Numbered from the stretch's first letter, positions 1 through 7,124 are shown. The stretch: 7,393 nt of DNA from Anaerolineaceae bacterium UBA5224 (GCA_002409365.1 DHUW01000071.1:65585-72977); one strand, 5' to 3'. Notes: generated from the letters alone by a model not told the origin. Translations and numbers: made by a program.

Positions 1-168
1 GATATGAAGGATCTGCCTGATGCGTCGGAGATTTTGTTGGATTTTCATTCAAGGCTTTCAGCTGAAGATTTCAAAAACCTGCAAGTGACCTGCAGAAACT
101 TGTGGATTGAGCACATGACCGCAGATGGTTTCTTTCGAGATCTGAGTTGTAAACTGGTGGGGTTGTAG
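1..168 (+). CDS. C-terminal end of a truncated gene, possible glycosyltransferase
   Basis: An open frame runs from the window edge in frame 1 to a TAG stop at 166-168 and gives the last 55 residues of a protein. The start lies outside the window. The tail has a helical pattern (SAEDFKNLQVTC, then NLWIEHMTADGFFRDL). It resembles the closing helices of glycosyltransferases, including exostosin-like ones, where a short helical 'add-on' ends the protein. That resemblance is by eye only. The next gene starts 8 bases after the stop, so the two are very probably co-transcribed. The opposite strand is also open here, but the tight junction and same-strand context favour this frame. Existence of the gene is fairly sure; its function is a guess from a short tail and from the neighbourhood. 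Confidence 0.65.
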   Translation, partial: DMKDLPDASEILLDFHSRLSAEDFKNLQVTCRNLWIEHMTADGFFRDLSCKLVGL

Positions 169-176
169 GCAGAGCG

Positions 177-1151
177 ATGATGGGGCCTTTGGTTTCGGCA
201 GTGATTGCTACACATAATCGTGAAAAACTCTTGCCTGAAGCTGTGAAGTCGATCCAGGAGCAGACTTATTCGAATTTTGAAATCATTATTGTGGATGATG
301 CATCCCAAGACGATACCCCTGCTGTTATTGAAAGGTTGATTGAAAACGATCCTCGCATCCGCTTTATCCATTCGGATAAAAATATTGGTCCTGGGGCTGC
401 AAGAAATCTGGGAATAGCCGTTGCAAGGGGTGAATACGTCGCAATTATGGATGATGATGATCTCTCTGAACCATATCGGTTGGAATTAGAAATAGAGGCA
501 TTCAGAAAGAACCCAGATGCAAAGTTAGTTTTCTCAAGTGTTTCATGGGTTGATGATAGCTTGAATACAACCAATGTATTTCCTGGAATTGTCGCTAATG
601 GACTGTTCCCATCTGATCCAAAAGATGTCTTTAGATTGCTGTACATGGAAGGCAATAAGATCCCCAACACAACCATCACATTCCGAAGAGAACTTGGGAA
701 TGATTTTCGATATCCTGAAAACCCCTGGATAGGAGAAGACTGGTTCCTGTGTATGCAGTTTGCTGCATCAGGAGGAAAAATGAAGGTGATTTCTGAACCC
801 TTAGTAAGGCAGCGACGAGGGCAGGATCGTCAAGGCCTAATGGCTGGATCGACAAAGGTGGTTTTTCGGGCTCAGCGAGAAGTGCTCTTAATGATTCGTC
901 ACTGGCTGAGACATGAAGGTATCATAGAATTTGACAGTTTGTATAAGCGAGCAATAGCTAATCAGATTCTGAGGGAGAGCCGGCATTTTGTAGGAATTAA
1001 AGGAATAGTAATGGTTTTTCAATCTTTCCTGCTTTGGCCAACAAATCCTAAGGTGAAAAAGCAAATAGGTTGGTATCTTAATAAATTGGGAAGCAAGCTC
1101 GCTTGTAAGCGAAGCATGGGCAAGAAAGACACCGATGCACTCACGAATTAG
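177..1151 (+). CDS. Family 2 (GT-A) glycosyltransferase
   Basis: This 324-residue protein is a likely inverting glycosyltransferase that moves a sugar from a nucleotide sugar onto a lipid-linked acceptor at the cytoplasmic membrane face. The N-terminus has the GT2 signature VSAVIATHNR (residues 6-15), then the nucleotide-binding IIIVDDAS (36-43) with Asp40/Asp41, and NIGPGAARNLGI (69-80). The metal-binding DXD-type motif is MDDDD (Asp92-95). A GED motif at 186-188 (WIGEDWF) supplies the probable catalytic base, followed by a basic RQRRGQDRQG stretch in the acceptor-loop position. No transmembrane segment is evident, and the length is usual for single-domain GT2 enzymes. Two ATGs stand in tandem at 177 and 180, and the upstream AGGCAGAG is a weak ribosome site that does not choose between them. 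The 3' end overlaps the next gene by 17 bases. Donor and acceptor cannot be told from sequence. Confidence 0.93.
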   Translation: MMGPLVSAVIATHNREKLLPEAVKSIQEQTYSNFEIIIVDDASQDDTPAVIERLIENDPRIRFIHSDKNIGPGAARNLGIAVARGEYVAIMDDDDLSEPYRLELEIEAFRKNPDAKLVFSSVSWVDDSLNTTNVFPGIVANGLFPSDPKDVFRLLYMEGNKIPNTTITFRRELGNDFRYPENPWIGEDWFLCMQFAASGGKMKVISEPLVRQRRGQDRQGLMAGSTKVVFRAQREVLLMIRHWLRHEGIIEFDSLYKRAIANQILRESRHFVGIKGIVMVFQSFLLWPTNPKVKKQIGWYLNKLGSKLACKRSMGKKDTDALTN

Positions 1152-2280
1152 ACTTATATATTCAATTCCCAACTTTATCACTGCAGGTTCTGGACGGGTG
1201 ATGGCGAACATTCTTGAGAGATTAGATGAATCGCGCTTTGAACCTATTGTTTGCGTACAAACTCCAGGCGGAAAAATATATGAAGAATTGATCAGCAAGG
1301 AATACCAGGTGTTGGTTGCGCCATTCACGATTCCTGTGAAGCCTTACAACTCCCTGCTAAAGAGAGCAAAATTAGCTGCAGACAGATTCAAACCTTTGAA
1401 GGCTGATTTATGGCATTCGTTTCATTACGCAGATGATTACTCCGAACCGATTATTGCCAAGTTAGCTGGCGCTCACGGATGGGTCTATACCAAAAAAGCA
1501 ATGGGATGGGGCTCCCGTGCATGGAAGATTAGAAGCTTCCTGGCTGACAGAATTGTTGCCGATAATCAGGACATGCCTCAATTATTTTTCAATTCACCTT
1601 TGTTTCGTAATAAGGTTTCCGTGATACATCATGGCGTGAATCTTGACGAGTTTCATCCAACTCAAGTAAAGGACAAAAAGTTTTCGTACAAATTGGACCT
1701 GAGCGAAACTAAAACCCTGATTGGCTGTGTGGCTCACCTGGTACCGGTCAAGGGGCACCCGACTTTGATTGAGGCTGTTTCCAGGCTGGAGGGGGCGCAT
1801 TTGTTCCTGGCGGGTAAGCCGATGGATGAGGAATATACCCGGGCACTCCATGAACAGTCTGAGGTATTGGGTGTGAGTGAGCGGGTGCATTTTATGAATG
1901 GTGTGGAGGATGTTCCGGCTTTTCTCGCGGAAATGGAAATCGCGGTGCTGCCTACCTGGAATAAATGGCGCAAGGAAGGCTGCCCGGTGGCACTTTTGGA
2001 GGCAATGGCCTGCGGGAAAGCTTGTGTGGCGACGGACGTGCCTGGCTCAAGGGATATCATCGAAGATGGAGTCTCCGGCTTGTTGGTGGAACCGGAAAAC
2101 GCGGTTGCCCTGGCAGCAGCAATTCAACGCTTGATTGATGACCCTGAATTACGCGAAAGCATGGGGAAAGCAGCCCATTTTCGAATCGAAGAGCATTTTT
2201 CCATTGAACAAGAGGTGGCTGCACACGAGAGATTGTATGAAGAGATCATGTCAGGAAAAGGAAGAAAAAATGATCGGTGA
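1135..2280 (+). CDS. GT4-family (GT-B) glycosyltransferase
   Basis: This 381-residue retaining-type glycosyltransferase has two Rossmann-like domains. The N-domain opens with RLIYSIPNFITAGSGRV (6-22), where the glycine-containing loop matches the GT4 acceptor/donor cleft. The inter-domain link is VIHHGVNLDEFHP (163-175). The donor-binding C-domain starts at LIGCVAHLVPVKGH (195-208), with Lys206 in the conserved KG position but His where many family members have Arg. The canonical E-x7-E motif is Glu281 to Glu289 (EGCPVALLE), followed by VATDVPGSRDIIEDG (298-312). The start overlaps the GT2 gene by 17 bases. It is preceded by AAGAAAG at 1122-1128, a weak ribosome site, so coupling to the upstream gene is likely. 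Base composition rises abruptly at about position 1740, at the start of the C-domain (see findings). The family call is firm; sugar specificity is unknown. Confidence 0.94.
   Translation: MHSRIRLIYSIPNFITAGSGRVMANILERLDESRFEPIVCVQTPGGKIYEELISKEYQVLVAPFTIPVKPYNSLLKRAKLAADRFKPLKADLWHSFHYADDYSEPIIAKLAGAHGWVYTKKAMGWGSRAWKIRSFLADRIVADNQDMPQLFFNSPLFRNKVSVIHHGVNLDEFHPTQVKDKKFSYKLDLSETKTLIGCVAHLVPVKGHPTLIEAVSRLEGAHLFLAGKPMDEEYTRALHEQSEVLGVSERVHFMNGVEDVPAFLAEMEIAVLPTWNKWRKEGCPVALLEAMACGKACVATDVPGSRDIIEDGVSGLLVEPENAVALAAAIQRLIDDPELRESMGKAAHFRIEEHFSIEQEVAAHERLYEEIMSGKGRKNDR
2258..2264 (+). promoter_or_regulatory. Ribosome binding site that sets the start of the amide-ligase gene
   Basis: AAGGAAG lies 5 bases before the ATG at 2270, inside the last codons of the upstream GT4 gene. 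It supports 2270 over the in-frame ATG at 2135, which is buried in the GT4 gene. This choice matters because it puts Ile, not Cys, at residue 2. Confidence 0.7.
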
Positions 2281-4000
2281 TGTGCTGATCACCTTCAGCA
2301 GAAACACTGAAGACTGCCCGAGCCGAACAGGACAACCCTGGACTCTGGCAGCCAGCCTGGGCGAAACGCACATTTACACAACCCTGCCCGACGACCAGTG
2401 GCACGGCTTCCCCCTGGCTGAAGAGGAAGACGAGCGGTGGCAGATCTGGCTTCTAGGAGAGCTTTATGAAGACTTTCCATCCTTAACGAAGGCGTTTGAG
2501 CAGCCTGAAAGGGTGAACGGACATTTTCTGTTGATCGGCTTTGAGAAAGAAAGCAAGCGCGTGCATGTAATTACCAATCGATTGGGTACTGAACATGCTT
2601 ATTATGCAGCTGGTGCAGCAAGAGCAGCCCTGGGGACATTCTCTCCGGCTGTCGCCAAAGCTGCTGGCTGCTCAACCTTGAACCTGCAAGGCATTGCAGA
2701 ATTCTTTCATTTCGGGTTTTTTATTGGCAACTCGACCTACTGGGAGGGTGTTGAATTATTGCCGGCGGCGACCCACACCATTCTGGATGGAATCGGGAAG
2801 GTTATTTCCCAATTTCGGTATTGGCAATGGCATTATGATCCTTCTTCCTCACTTACCTACGATGAGGCGATCGATGAATTTCACGAGCTTTTCAGAACCG
2901 TGCTAACGGGGCAGGTTTCGCAAAAGCGAATCGCCCTGCCGCTTTCGGGCGGGCTGGACTCTCGCAGCACTTTGGCAGAATTGGGCAAACCAGACTTGGG
3001 GGGAGCTAAGCGCATTTTTCCGTTTAGTTATGGATATTCTGATGATTCTGTCGAAACAAGAATTGCCCTCCAACTCGGGAAAAAGCGCGGAATCGGGGTC
3101 AGAGCCTGGACTATCCAGCCCTATTTGTTTGACCAGATCGAACGTGTTTGCGCAAGCTTGGAAGGATTTCAGGATATAACCCAGTGCCGGCAGGCTTACG
3201 TGGTAGATGAATTGGCTGAACAAGCCGACTATGTTGTCGCTGCCCACTGGGGAGATGTCTGGCTGGACGAGATGGGTTTCAGAGCACAAGAGATGCTACC
3301 AGATGAAAGGCTGGCAGCTTTGATAACCAAAAAATATTCCAAGAACGGCAGCGAGATTCTGCAGGCACTTTTGGCACCCAATTTGCCGAAGAATTGGAAA
3401 GATGTGCTAATCGGGAAAGTAGAAACGAACTTATCAAGCTTGGATGAAGTCACTGAACTCGACTTTAAGATTAAAGCATGGAAAACTTCGCAGTGGTCAC
3501 ATCGCTGGACGCTGAGCTCGCTGCGAATGTACCAGGTTGGGCTGTTCCCGCTGCTGCCGTTTTATGATAACCGCTTGGTGGATTTCTTCCTGCGGGTTCC
3601 AAGCGAATTTGTGGCAGGACGCAAACTTCAGATCGATTATTTGAAACGCTACGCACCGGATCTGGCGAAAATTAAATGGCAACCCTATGATACCAACCTA
3701 TATTACTACAAGTATTATGACACCTGGGGATTACCTCGCAGGGCGATAAAGAAACTGGGACGATTGCTTTTTCCGCACCCGGTGGTTCAGCGCAATTGGG
3801 AAGTGCATTTTTTGAATCCCAAGGGGCGGGCTGGACTGAATTGCTTTCTCCTGGAACCGGGGTTAAAGGTGCAGAACTTTTTTCCTGCTGGCGGTTTGGA
3901 GCAATTATTGGTAGATTTTTTTCAAAACCCAACCGCTCGCAATGGCTATGCAGTCTCAATGCTGTTGACCTTCTCGGCTTGGTTGGAGCGGTATGGCTGA
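2270..4000 (+). CDS. Asparagine-synthase-like amide ligase with degenerate glutaminase domain
   Basis: This 576-residue protein looks like asparagine synthetase B. In polysaccharide loci such proteins are thought to amidate or otherwise modify a sugar carboxylate through an acyl-AMP. The N-domain (about 1-180) keeps GATase-II landmarks: LLGELYE (61-67), NGHFLLIGFE (83-92), NRLGTEHAYY (103-112) and YWEGVELLPAATHTIL (157-172). The ATP-pyrophosphatase domain has the PP-loop SGGLDS (226-231) and an altered pyrophosphate-contact segment HWGDVWLDEMG (326-336), where AsnB has a GxGxDE-like motif. FPLLPFYDNRLVDFF near the C-terminus is also family-like. The N-terminus reads M-I-G where AsnB has M-C-G, so the nucleophilic Cys2 is Ile. 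I chose the ATG at 2270 because AAGGAAG lies 5 bases upstream, it aligns with the family N-terminus, and it leaves an 11-base overlap. The in-frame ATG at 2135 would add 45 unrelated residues inside the preceding gene. The substrate is unknown. A lasso-cyclase role is unlikely in this context. Confidence 0.88.
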   Translation: MIGDVLITFSRNTEDCPSRTGQPWTLAASLGETHIYTTLPDDQWHGFPLAEEEDERWQIWLLGELYEDFPSLTKAFEQPERVNGHFLLIGFEKESKRVHVITNRLGTEHAYYAAGAARAALGTFSPAVAKAAGCSTLNLQGIAEFFHFGFFIGNSTYWEGVELLPAATHTILDGIGKVISQFRYWQWHYDPSSSLTYDEAIDEFHELFRTVLTGQVSQKRIALPLSGGLDSRSTLAELGKPDLGGAKRIFPFSYGYSDDSVETRIALQLGKKRGIGVRAWTIQPYLFDQIERVCASLEGFQDITQCRQAYVVDELAEQADYVVAAHWGDVWLDEMGFRAQEMLPDERLAALITKKYSKNGSEILQALLAPNLPKNWKDVLIGKVETNLSSLDEVTELDFKIKAWKTSQWSHRWTLSSLRMYQVGLFPLLPFYDNRLVDFFLRVPSEFVAGRKLQIDYLKRYAPDLAKIKWQPYDTNLYYYKYYDTWGLPRRAIKKLGRLLFPHPVVQRNWEVHFLNPKGRAGLNCFLLEPGLKVQNFFPAGGLEQLLVDFFQNPTARNGYAVSMLLTFSAWLERYG

Positions 4001-5225
4001 AGATAAACCGATTCGATTATTGATTGTCGGTTTTGGTAAATCAGAAGTTACCTTTATCAATCGACTTATTACTGGGCTTGCTGCGCAGGGCGTCTATATC
4101 ACGATTGCTTCTGCGCAACGGCCAATGTTTCAGACAACACAATCTGAAAATATTGACTGGTTATGGGCACCTGCCTGGCAAGACGCTCCTTTATTACGTG
4201 TATTTAGAGTTTTGTGGTTGTTCTTCAAAGGCTATCCATTCAAAAGGTTGCCTTGGTTGCGGGGTTTGTTGAGAGTAGATAAAACTCCTCTTGGAAGATT
4301 TTTGACACTCTATCGATATCTCCCGTTTATTCGAGGTCAGTGGGATGTTTTCTATTTCCCTTGGAATTCAACTGCGGTTGATTACCTTGGGCTTTTTGAC
4401 CTTGGCATCCCGGTCGTACTTTCCTGTCGTGGCAGCCAGGTTAACATCAATCCGTTTTTATCTGGACAACAAAAGTACGTTGAGCTGCTAAGGACGACAT
4501 TTGAGAAAGCTGCCGCGGTTCACTGTGTCTCCCAGGATATACTTTCTACAGCCGTAACTTTGGGTCTTGATCCGAAGAAAGTTGTTGTCATCCACCCTGC
4601 AGTCGACCCATCTATCTTCTTCCCAGATTCAGTTCCTGACGAAGACCATCCTGTCAGGCTTATCACTACAGGAACCTTGATTTGGAGAAAGGGGTATGAA
4701 TATTTACTACTTGCGCTTCGAAAATTGAAGGATCGTGGAATAACCGCAGTGTTGCACATCATCGGTGATGGACCAGAACGTAATCGCATTCTGTTCACTG
4801 CCCAGGATCTCGATATCTCTTCTCAGGTGGTTTTGCACGGAAAATTGTCAACAACCGATGTCGTTGGTCAATTGCAGCAAGCAGATATTTTTGTACTTTC
4901 CAGTCTAAGTGAAGGTATTTCGAACGCCGTTTTAGAAGCTATGAGTTGTGGTTTGCCTGTGGTCGCCACAGATTGCGGGGGTATGCGTGAGGCAATCCAA
5001 GACGGAGTGGAAGGCTATGTAGTACCTTTACGTGAACCTGGCGATATGGCAGAAAAGTTGGAATTATTAACTACAAGAAGAGAACTTCGAGACCAATTGG
5101 GGGCAAATGCTCGAAAACGCGTCCTGGCAGACTTCTCGCTTGACCATCAAGCTCAAGAATTCTACCGGCTGTTTTCGGAGACCAAAAAAAACCAGCAAAT
5201 TTACACAAATAAGGATCAAAGATGA
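3993..5225 (+). CDS. GT4-family (GT-B) glycosyltransferase
   Basis: This 410-residue protein is a second GT4 enzyme, probably adding another sugar to the same repeat unit. The N-domain begins RLLIVGFGKSEVTFINRLI (8-26), a Rossmann strand followed by a loop with Ser and Phe. VVLSCRGSQVNINP (141-154) fits the acceptor side of the cleft, and VHCVSQDI (176-183) with VVVIHPAVDPSIF (197-209) is the typical link between domains. The C-domain has TTGTLIWRKGYEYLLLAL (225-242), IIGDGPER (256-263) and the E-x7-E motif Glu307 to Glu315 (EGISNAVLE), then VATDCGGMREAI. The aromatic- and Leu-rich stretch at about 68-120 looks amphipathic and may contact the membrane. The gene starts 8 bases before the upstream stop, with GGAG at 3985-3988 only 4 bases from the ATG. 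Its codons are AT-richer than those of the preceding gene. The family is certain; the linkage formed is not. Confidence 0.94.
   Translation: MAEDKPIRLLIVGFGKSEVTFINRLITGLAAQGVYITIASAQRPMFQTTQSENIDWLWAPAWQDAPLLRVFRVLWLFFKGYPFKRLPWLRGLLRVDKTPLGRFLTLYRYLPFIRGQWDVFYFPWNSTAVDYLGLFDLGIPVVLSCRGSQVNINPFLSGQQKYVELLRTTFEKAAAVHCVSQDILSTAVTLGLDPKKVVVIHPAVDPSIFFPDSVPDEDHPVRLITTGTLIWRKGYEYLLLALRKLKDRGITAVLHIIGDGPERNRILFTAQDLDISSQVVLHGKLSTTDVVGQLQQADIFVLSSLSEGISNAVLEAMSCGLPVVATDCGGMREAIQDGVEGYVVPLREPGDMAEKLELLTTRRELRDQLGANARKRVLADFSLDHQAQEFYRLFSETKKNQQIYTNKDQR
5211..5215 (+). promoter_or_regulatory. Ribosome binding site of the deacetylase gene
   Basis: AAGGA is placed 6 bases before the ATG at 5222, which overlaps the TGA stop of the upstream GT4 gene as ATGA. 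It supports both re-initiation and fresh loading of ribosomes. Confidence 0.65.
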
Positions 5226-6070
5226 GTGGTACTTTACGAATTATTTGGGATTATGATGGACCCATTGGCCAGGTAAACTCCAGTTTTCCTTACAACTTTG
5301 ACGAGCGAAAACTTTTACGCGAGATCGAGAATGTTGATACCATACTTGACTTAGCCAAAAAATTCTCCATTCCTATGACCTTTGCTTGTACAGGATTTAG
5401 CGCAGAGCCAGGGGATTATCCCTATCACATCGGGGATCAATTGAAAAAGATTAATAGCCAAGGACACGAGATCGCCTCTCACTCCTGGAGGCATGAATGG
5501 TTCCCTTTCCTGACCAATGAACAGATCCGACTTTCATTATCTCGCAGTAAATTCGCGCTTGAGACTTGTGTGGGTGTTCAAGGAGCGGTGAAAGGATTTG
5601 TTATTCCTTTTAGTAGGCCGATGAGTTGGTATGCCAGAGGAGCTTTGAGCCTTGGCGACCGCGCTTTTGGACCCTGGAGAAAAGGGGCTTCACTTGGTTC
5701 TTTGATCAAACTTATCGGTGAGGCGGGTTATAAATGGACAAGAGTATTTTACAGACCCATTTGGCAAGAGCTCCTTTCTGACCGGACCCAAAATCGCAAT
5801 TACTCAAAGTCTTGGGAAAATTATCATGTTGTTACATTGATCCCCAGCCACTATTTTGGCTTTGACCAAATAGCTAAGGATTACCTTTTGTCAGCCATTA
5901 ATCACGGAGGTGATTTGGTGATTAGTGGCCATCCAGCCGCCTTGAGTTTTGGTCGGGAAGAAAGTCTTGAGAATCTCGTCACATTTTTAGAATTGACTGC
6001 CAGTGAAAGAGATCAGGGGAAGTTGCTGGTGAAGACTGTGTCGGAGGGGCTATTTAACCTCAATGAATGA
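5222..6070 (+). CDS. NodB-like polysaccharide deacetylase (CE4-type)
   Basis: This 282-residue protein matches the NodB homology fold, a metal-dependent hydrolase that removes acetyl groups from amino sugars. Motif 1 is IIWDYDG (7-13), with Asp10 and Asp12 in place of the usual TFDDG pair. Motif 2 is SHSWRH (86-91), giving metal ligands His87 and His91. The TFACTG strand (53-58) and GHEIASHS (81-88) are typical of the fold. A late His in VISGHPAA (His237) fits the C-terminal motif. Motif 3 is blurred: GFVIPFSRP (125-133) lacks the usual Arg before the Pro. There is no signal peptide or membrane segment, so it probably acts in the cytoplasm on a lipid-linked or nucleotide-linked sugar, unlike secreted deacetylases. 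It shares an ATGA stop/start overlap with the upstream GT4 gene and overlaps the GNAT gene by 8 bases. AAGGA at 5211-5215 is well placed. The family call is good; activity is less sure given the altered motifs. Confidence 0.87.
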   Translation: MSGTLRIIWDYDGPIGQVNSSFPYNFDERKLLREIENVDTILDLAKKFSIPMTFACTGFSAEPGDYPYHIGDQLKKINSQGHEIASHSWRHEWFPFLTNEQIRLSLSRSKFALETCVGVQGAVKGFVIPFSRPMSWYARGALSLGDRAFGPWRKGASLGSLIKLIGEAGYKWTRVFYRPIWQELLSDRTQNRNYSKSWENYHVVTLIPSHYFGFDQIAKDYLLSAINHGGDLVISGHPAALSFGREESLENLVTFLELTASERDQGKLLVKTVSEGLFNLNE

Positions 6071-7109
6071 TGACTTAGATTTAAAGAGAAAGCAGCTTGT
6101 CGATCGAGGCCAAGGCATAATTTTTCCTTATTCCGAAAAGTGGTCTAAGAGTCATGCAGAATTTGCCACAAAAATGTGGCCTAATAAATTGCGCAGGAGG
6201 AATGAAGCTTACATTCGCTGGAAATTTCGAGGACCACAAAAAGGTGAGGTGCCGGGTTTTTTGCTTGCCGTCCTCGATGGAAAGGTGGTCGGTCAACTAG
6301 GTTTGATCCCAGCAAAGTTGTGGGTTGATGGAAAAACACTGGATGCCCAGTGGGCTTGTGACCTCATGGTAGATAATGACTTACGAGTACAGGGCATCGG
6401 ATCCCTTTTACTGGCTGCCGGGATGGAACGGGATATCATTACTCTGGGAAGTAATCCGAGCACTCTGGCAGATATTTCCATGTCAAAATTGGGTTTCCTT
6501 CCTCTGACAGGTCCTAGAGCAATGATTTTTCCTGTAGATGTTGATTATGTCTTGGATATGATGGGTTTCAAAAGTGCTAAAAACAAATTATTCAAGAAAT
6601 TATTGCAGACATTCTTGGACCTCCGAAATCAGGCATTTAGAAAGGAGTGTACTGAGCAAATCCCACTGATTCCAACGGCTGATTTGGTTGACAGAATTAT
6701 TGAGCACCAACACGGCTTGAAGCAGCCACATATTGTTCATGATTCAGATTTTCTTAACTGGAGGTTTTCAAGCGTGCTACCAACAAATATTCACGCTTGG
6801 GTTTCTTCCACTACTGGTTACGCTGTCTCTGAGCCTACCCCGCGCACTTACTATGTCTATGACTGGTTTGCTGAGAACAAATCTGACTTTCAATTTTTAT
6901 TTCAGCAAATGCTTTTAGATGCTGTGACAGCAGGTTGTCAATCAGTTATGGCTTATGCAAACTCATCTGCAGAGGTCTATCATCTTAAGAGACTTGGTTT
7001 TGTTTCCATGCGCATGCCTGTAAAAGTGATTTACTTTCCACAAGGTAAGTTAGGTGTTGACACACAGCAATTTCATTATTGTATCTATGACTCTGATGGA
7101 AATCTCTGA
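6063..7109 (+). CDS. Tandem-domain GNAT acyltransferase
   Basis: This 348-residue protein is a probable GNAT-superfamily N-acyltransferase, transferring an acyl group from acyl-CoA or a similar donor to an amine. The first domain holds GFLLAVLDGKVVGQLGLIPA (65-84), the strand CDLMVDNDLR (99-108) and the acetyl-CoA pyrophosphate loop RVQGIG (108-113). It ends at SKLGFLPLTGPRAMIF (141-156). The second half repeats the plan: DFLNWRFSSVLP (229-240) mirrors AYIRWKFRG (49-57), and KRLGFVSMRMPVKVIYF (309-325) mirrors 141-156. It lacks an RxxGxG loop, so it is probably structural or acceptor-binding. Such two-GNAT-fold proteins, some FemAB-like, recur in exopolysaccharide loci. The start overlaps the deacetylase by 8 bases. 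The nearest ribosome site, GGAGGGG at 6043-6049, is 13 bases away, so translation probably depends on coupling. It most plausibly acylates an amino sugar exposed by the deacetylase, but the substrate is not shown. Confidence 0.83.
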   Translation: MNDDLDLKRKQLVDRGQGIIFPYSEKWSKSHAEFATKMWPNKLRRRNEAYIRWKFRGPQKGEVPGFLLAVLDGKVVGQLGLIPAKLWVDGKTLDAQWACDLMVDNDLRVQGIGSLLLAAGMERDIITLGSNPSTLADISMSKLGFLPLTGPRAMIFPVDVDYVLDMMGFKSAKNKLFKKLLQTFLDLRNQAFRKECTEQIPLIPTADLVDRIIEHQHGLKQPHIVHDSDFLNWRFSSVLPTNIHAWVSSTTGYAVSEPTPRTYYVYDWFAENKSDFQFLFQQMLLDAVTAGCQSVMAYANSSAEVYHLKRLGFVSMRMPVKVIYFPQGKLGVDTQQFHYCIYDSDGNL

Positions 7110-7118
7110 AATCGGTGG

Positions 7119-7124
7119 TAGGAG
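7119..7124 (+). promoter_or_regulatory. Ribosome binding site of the last gene, supporting a TTG start
   Basis: TAGGAG stands in the 23-base gap between the GNAT gene and the final GT4 gene, 8 bases before TTG at 7133. It is the best evidence for a non-ATG start there, since no ATG occurs in that frame near the conserved N-terminus. Confidence 0.65.

Larger units (their letters stand above)
1740..4000. other. Block of raised GC content beginning inside a gene
   Basis: By hand count GC is 233/540 (43%) over 1201-1740 and 285/540 (53%) over 1741-2280. The start of the amide-ligase gene (2281-2460) is higher still at 107/180 (59%). Sampled lines in the following GT4 gene (4021-4080 and 4141-4260) fall back to 72/180 (40%). 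The left edge lies at about residue 202 of the first GT4 protein, where its donor-binding domain begins. The right edge is only roughly placed near the end of the amide-ligase gene, whose middle and 3' part were sampled and not fully counted. Possible causes are recombination or gene exchange; local selection on codons is an alternative. Confidence 0.55.

Noticed and set aside
1094..1112. Small inverted repeats built from GCTT/AAGC (for example TCGCTTGTAAGCGA at 1099-1112), a possible hairpin before the first GT4 gene
   Set aside because: The stem is only about five pairs with a tiny loop, lies within codons for the GT2 C-terminus, and has no T-tract, so it is neither a terminator nor a convincing regulator.
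266..1328. Reverse-strand open frames at 266-679 and 888-1328
   Set aside because: They lie opposite well-supported glycosyltransferase genes, show no domain motifs, and have no ribosome site or gene context of their own.
1898..2134. Alternative + frame open inside the first GT4 gene (78 residues)
   Set aside because: It is Trp/Arg-rich, typical of an out-of-frame reading of a GC-rich stretch, and overlaps the E-x7-E motif region of the real gene.
2135..2269. In-frame ATG at 2135 as an earlier start for the amide-ligase gene
   Set aside because: It lies deep inside the upstream GT4 gene, adds 45 residues with no family resemblance, and has no better ribosome site than 2270.
2270..4000. Lasso-peptide macrocyclase
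   Set aside because: Lasso cyclases are also AsnB-like, but no precursor peptide, recognition protein, transglutaminase-type protease or exporter gene is nearby, and all neighbours are polysaccharide genes.
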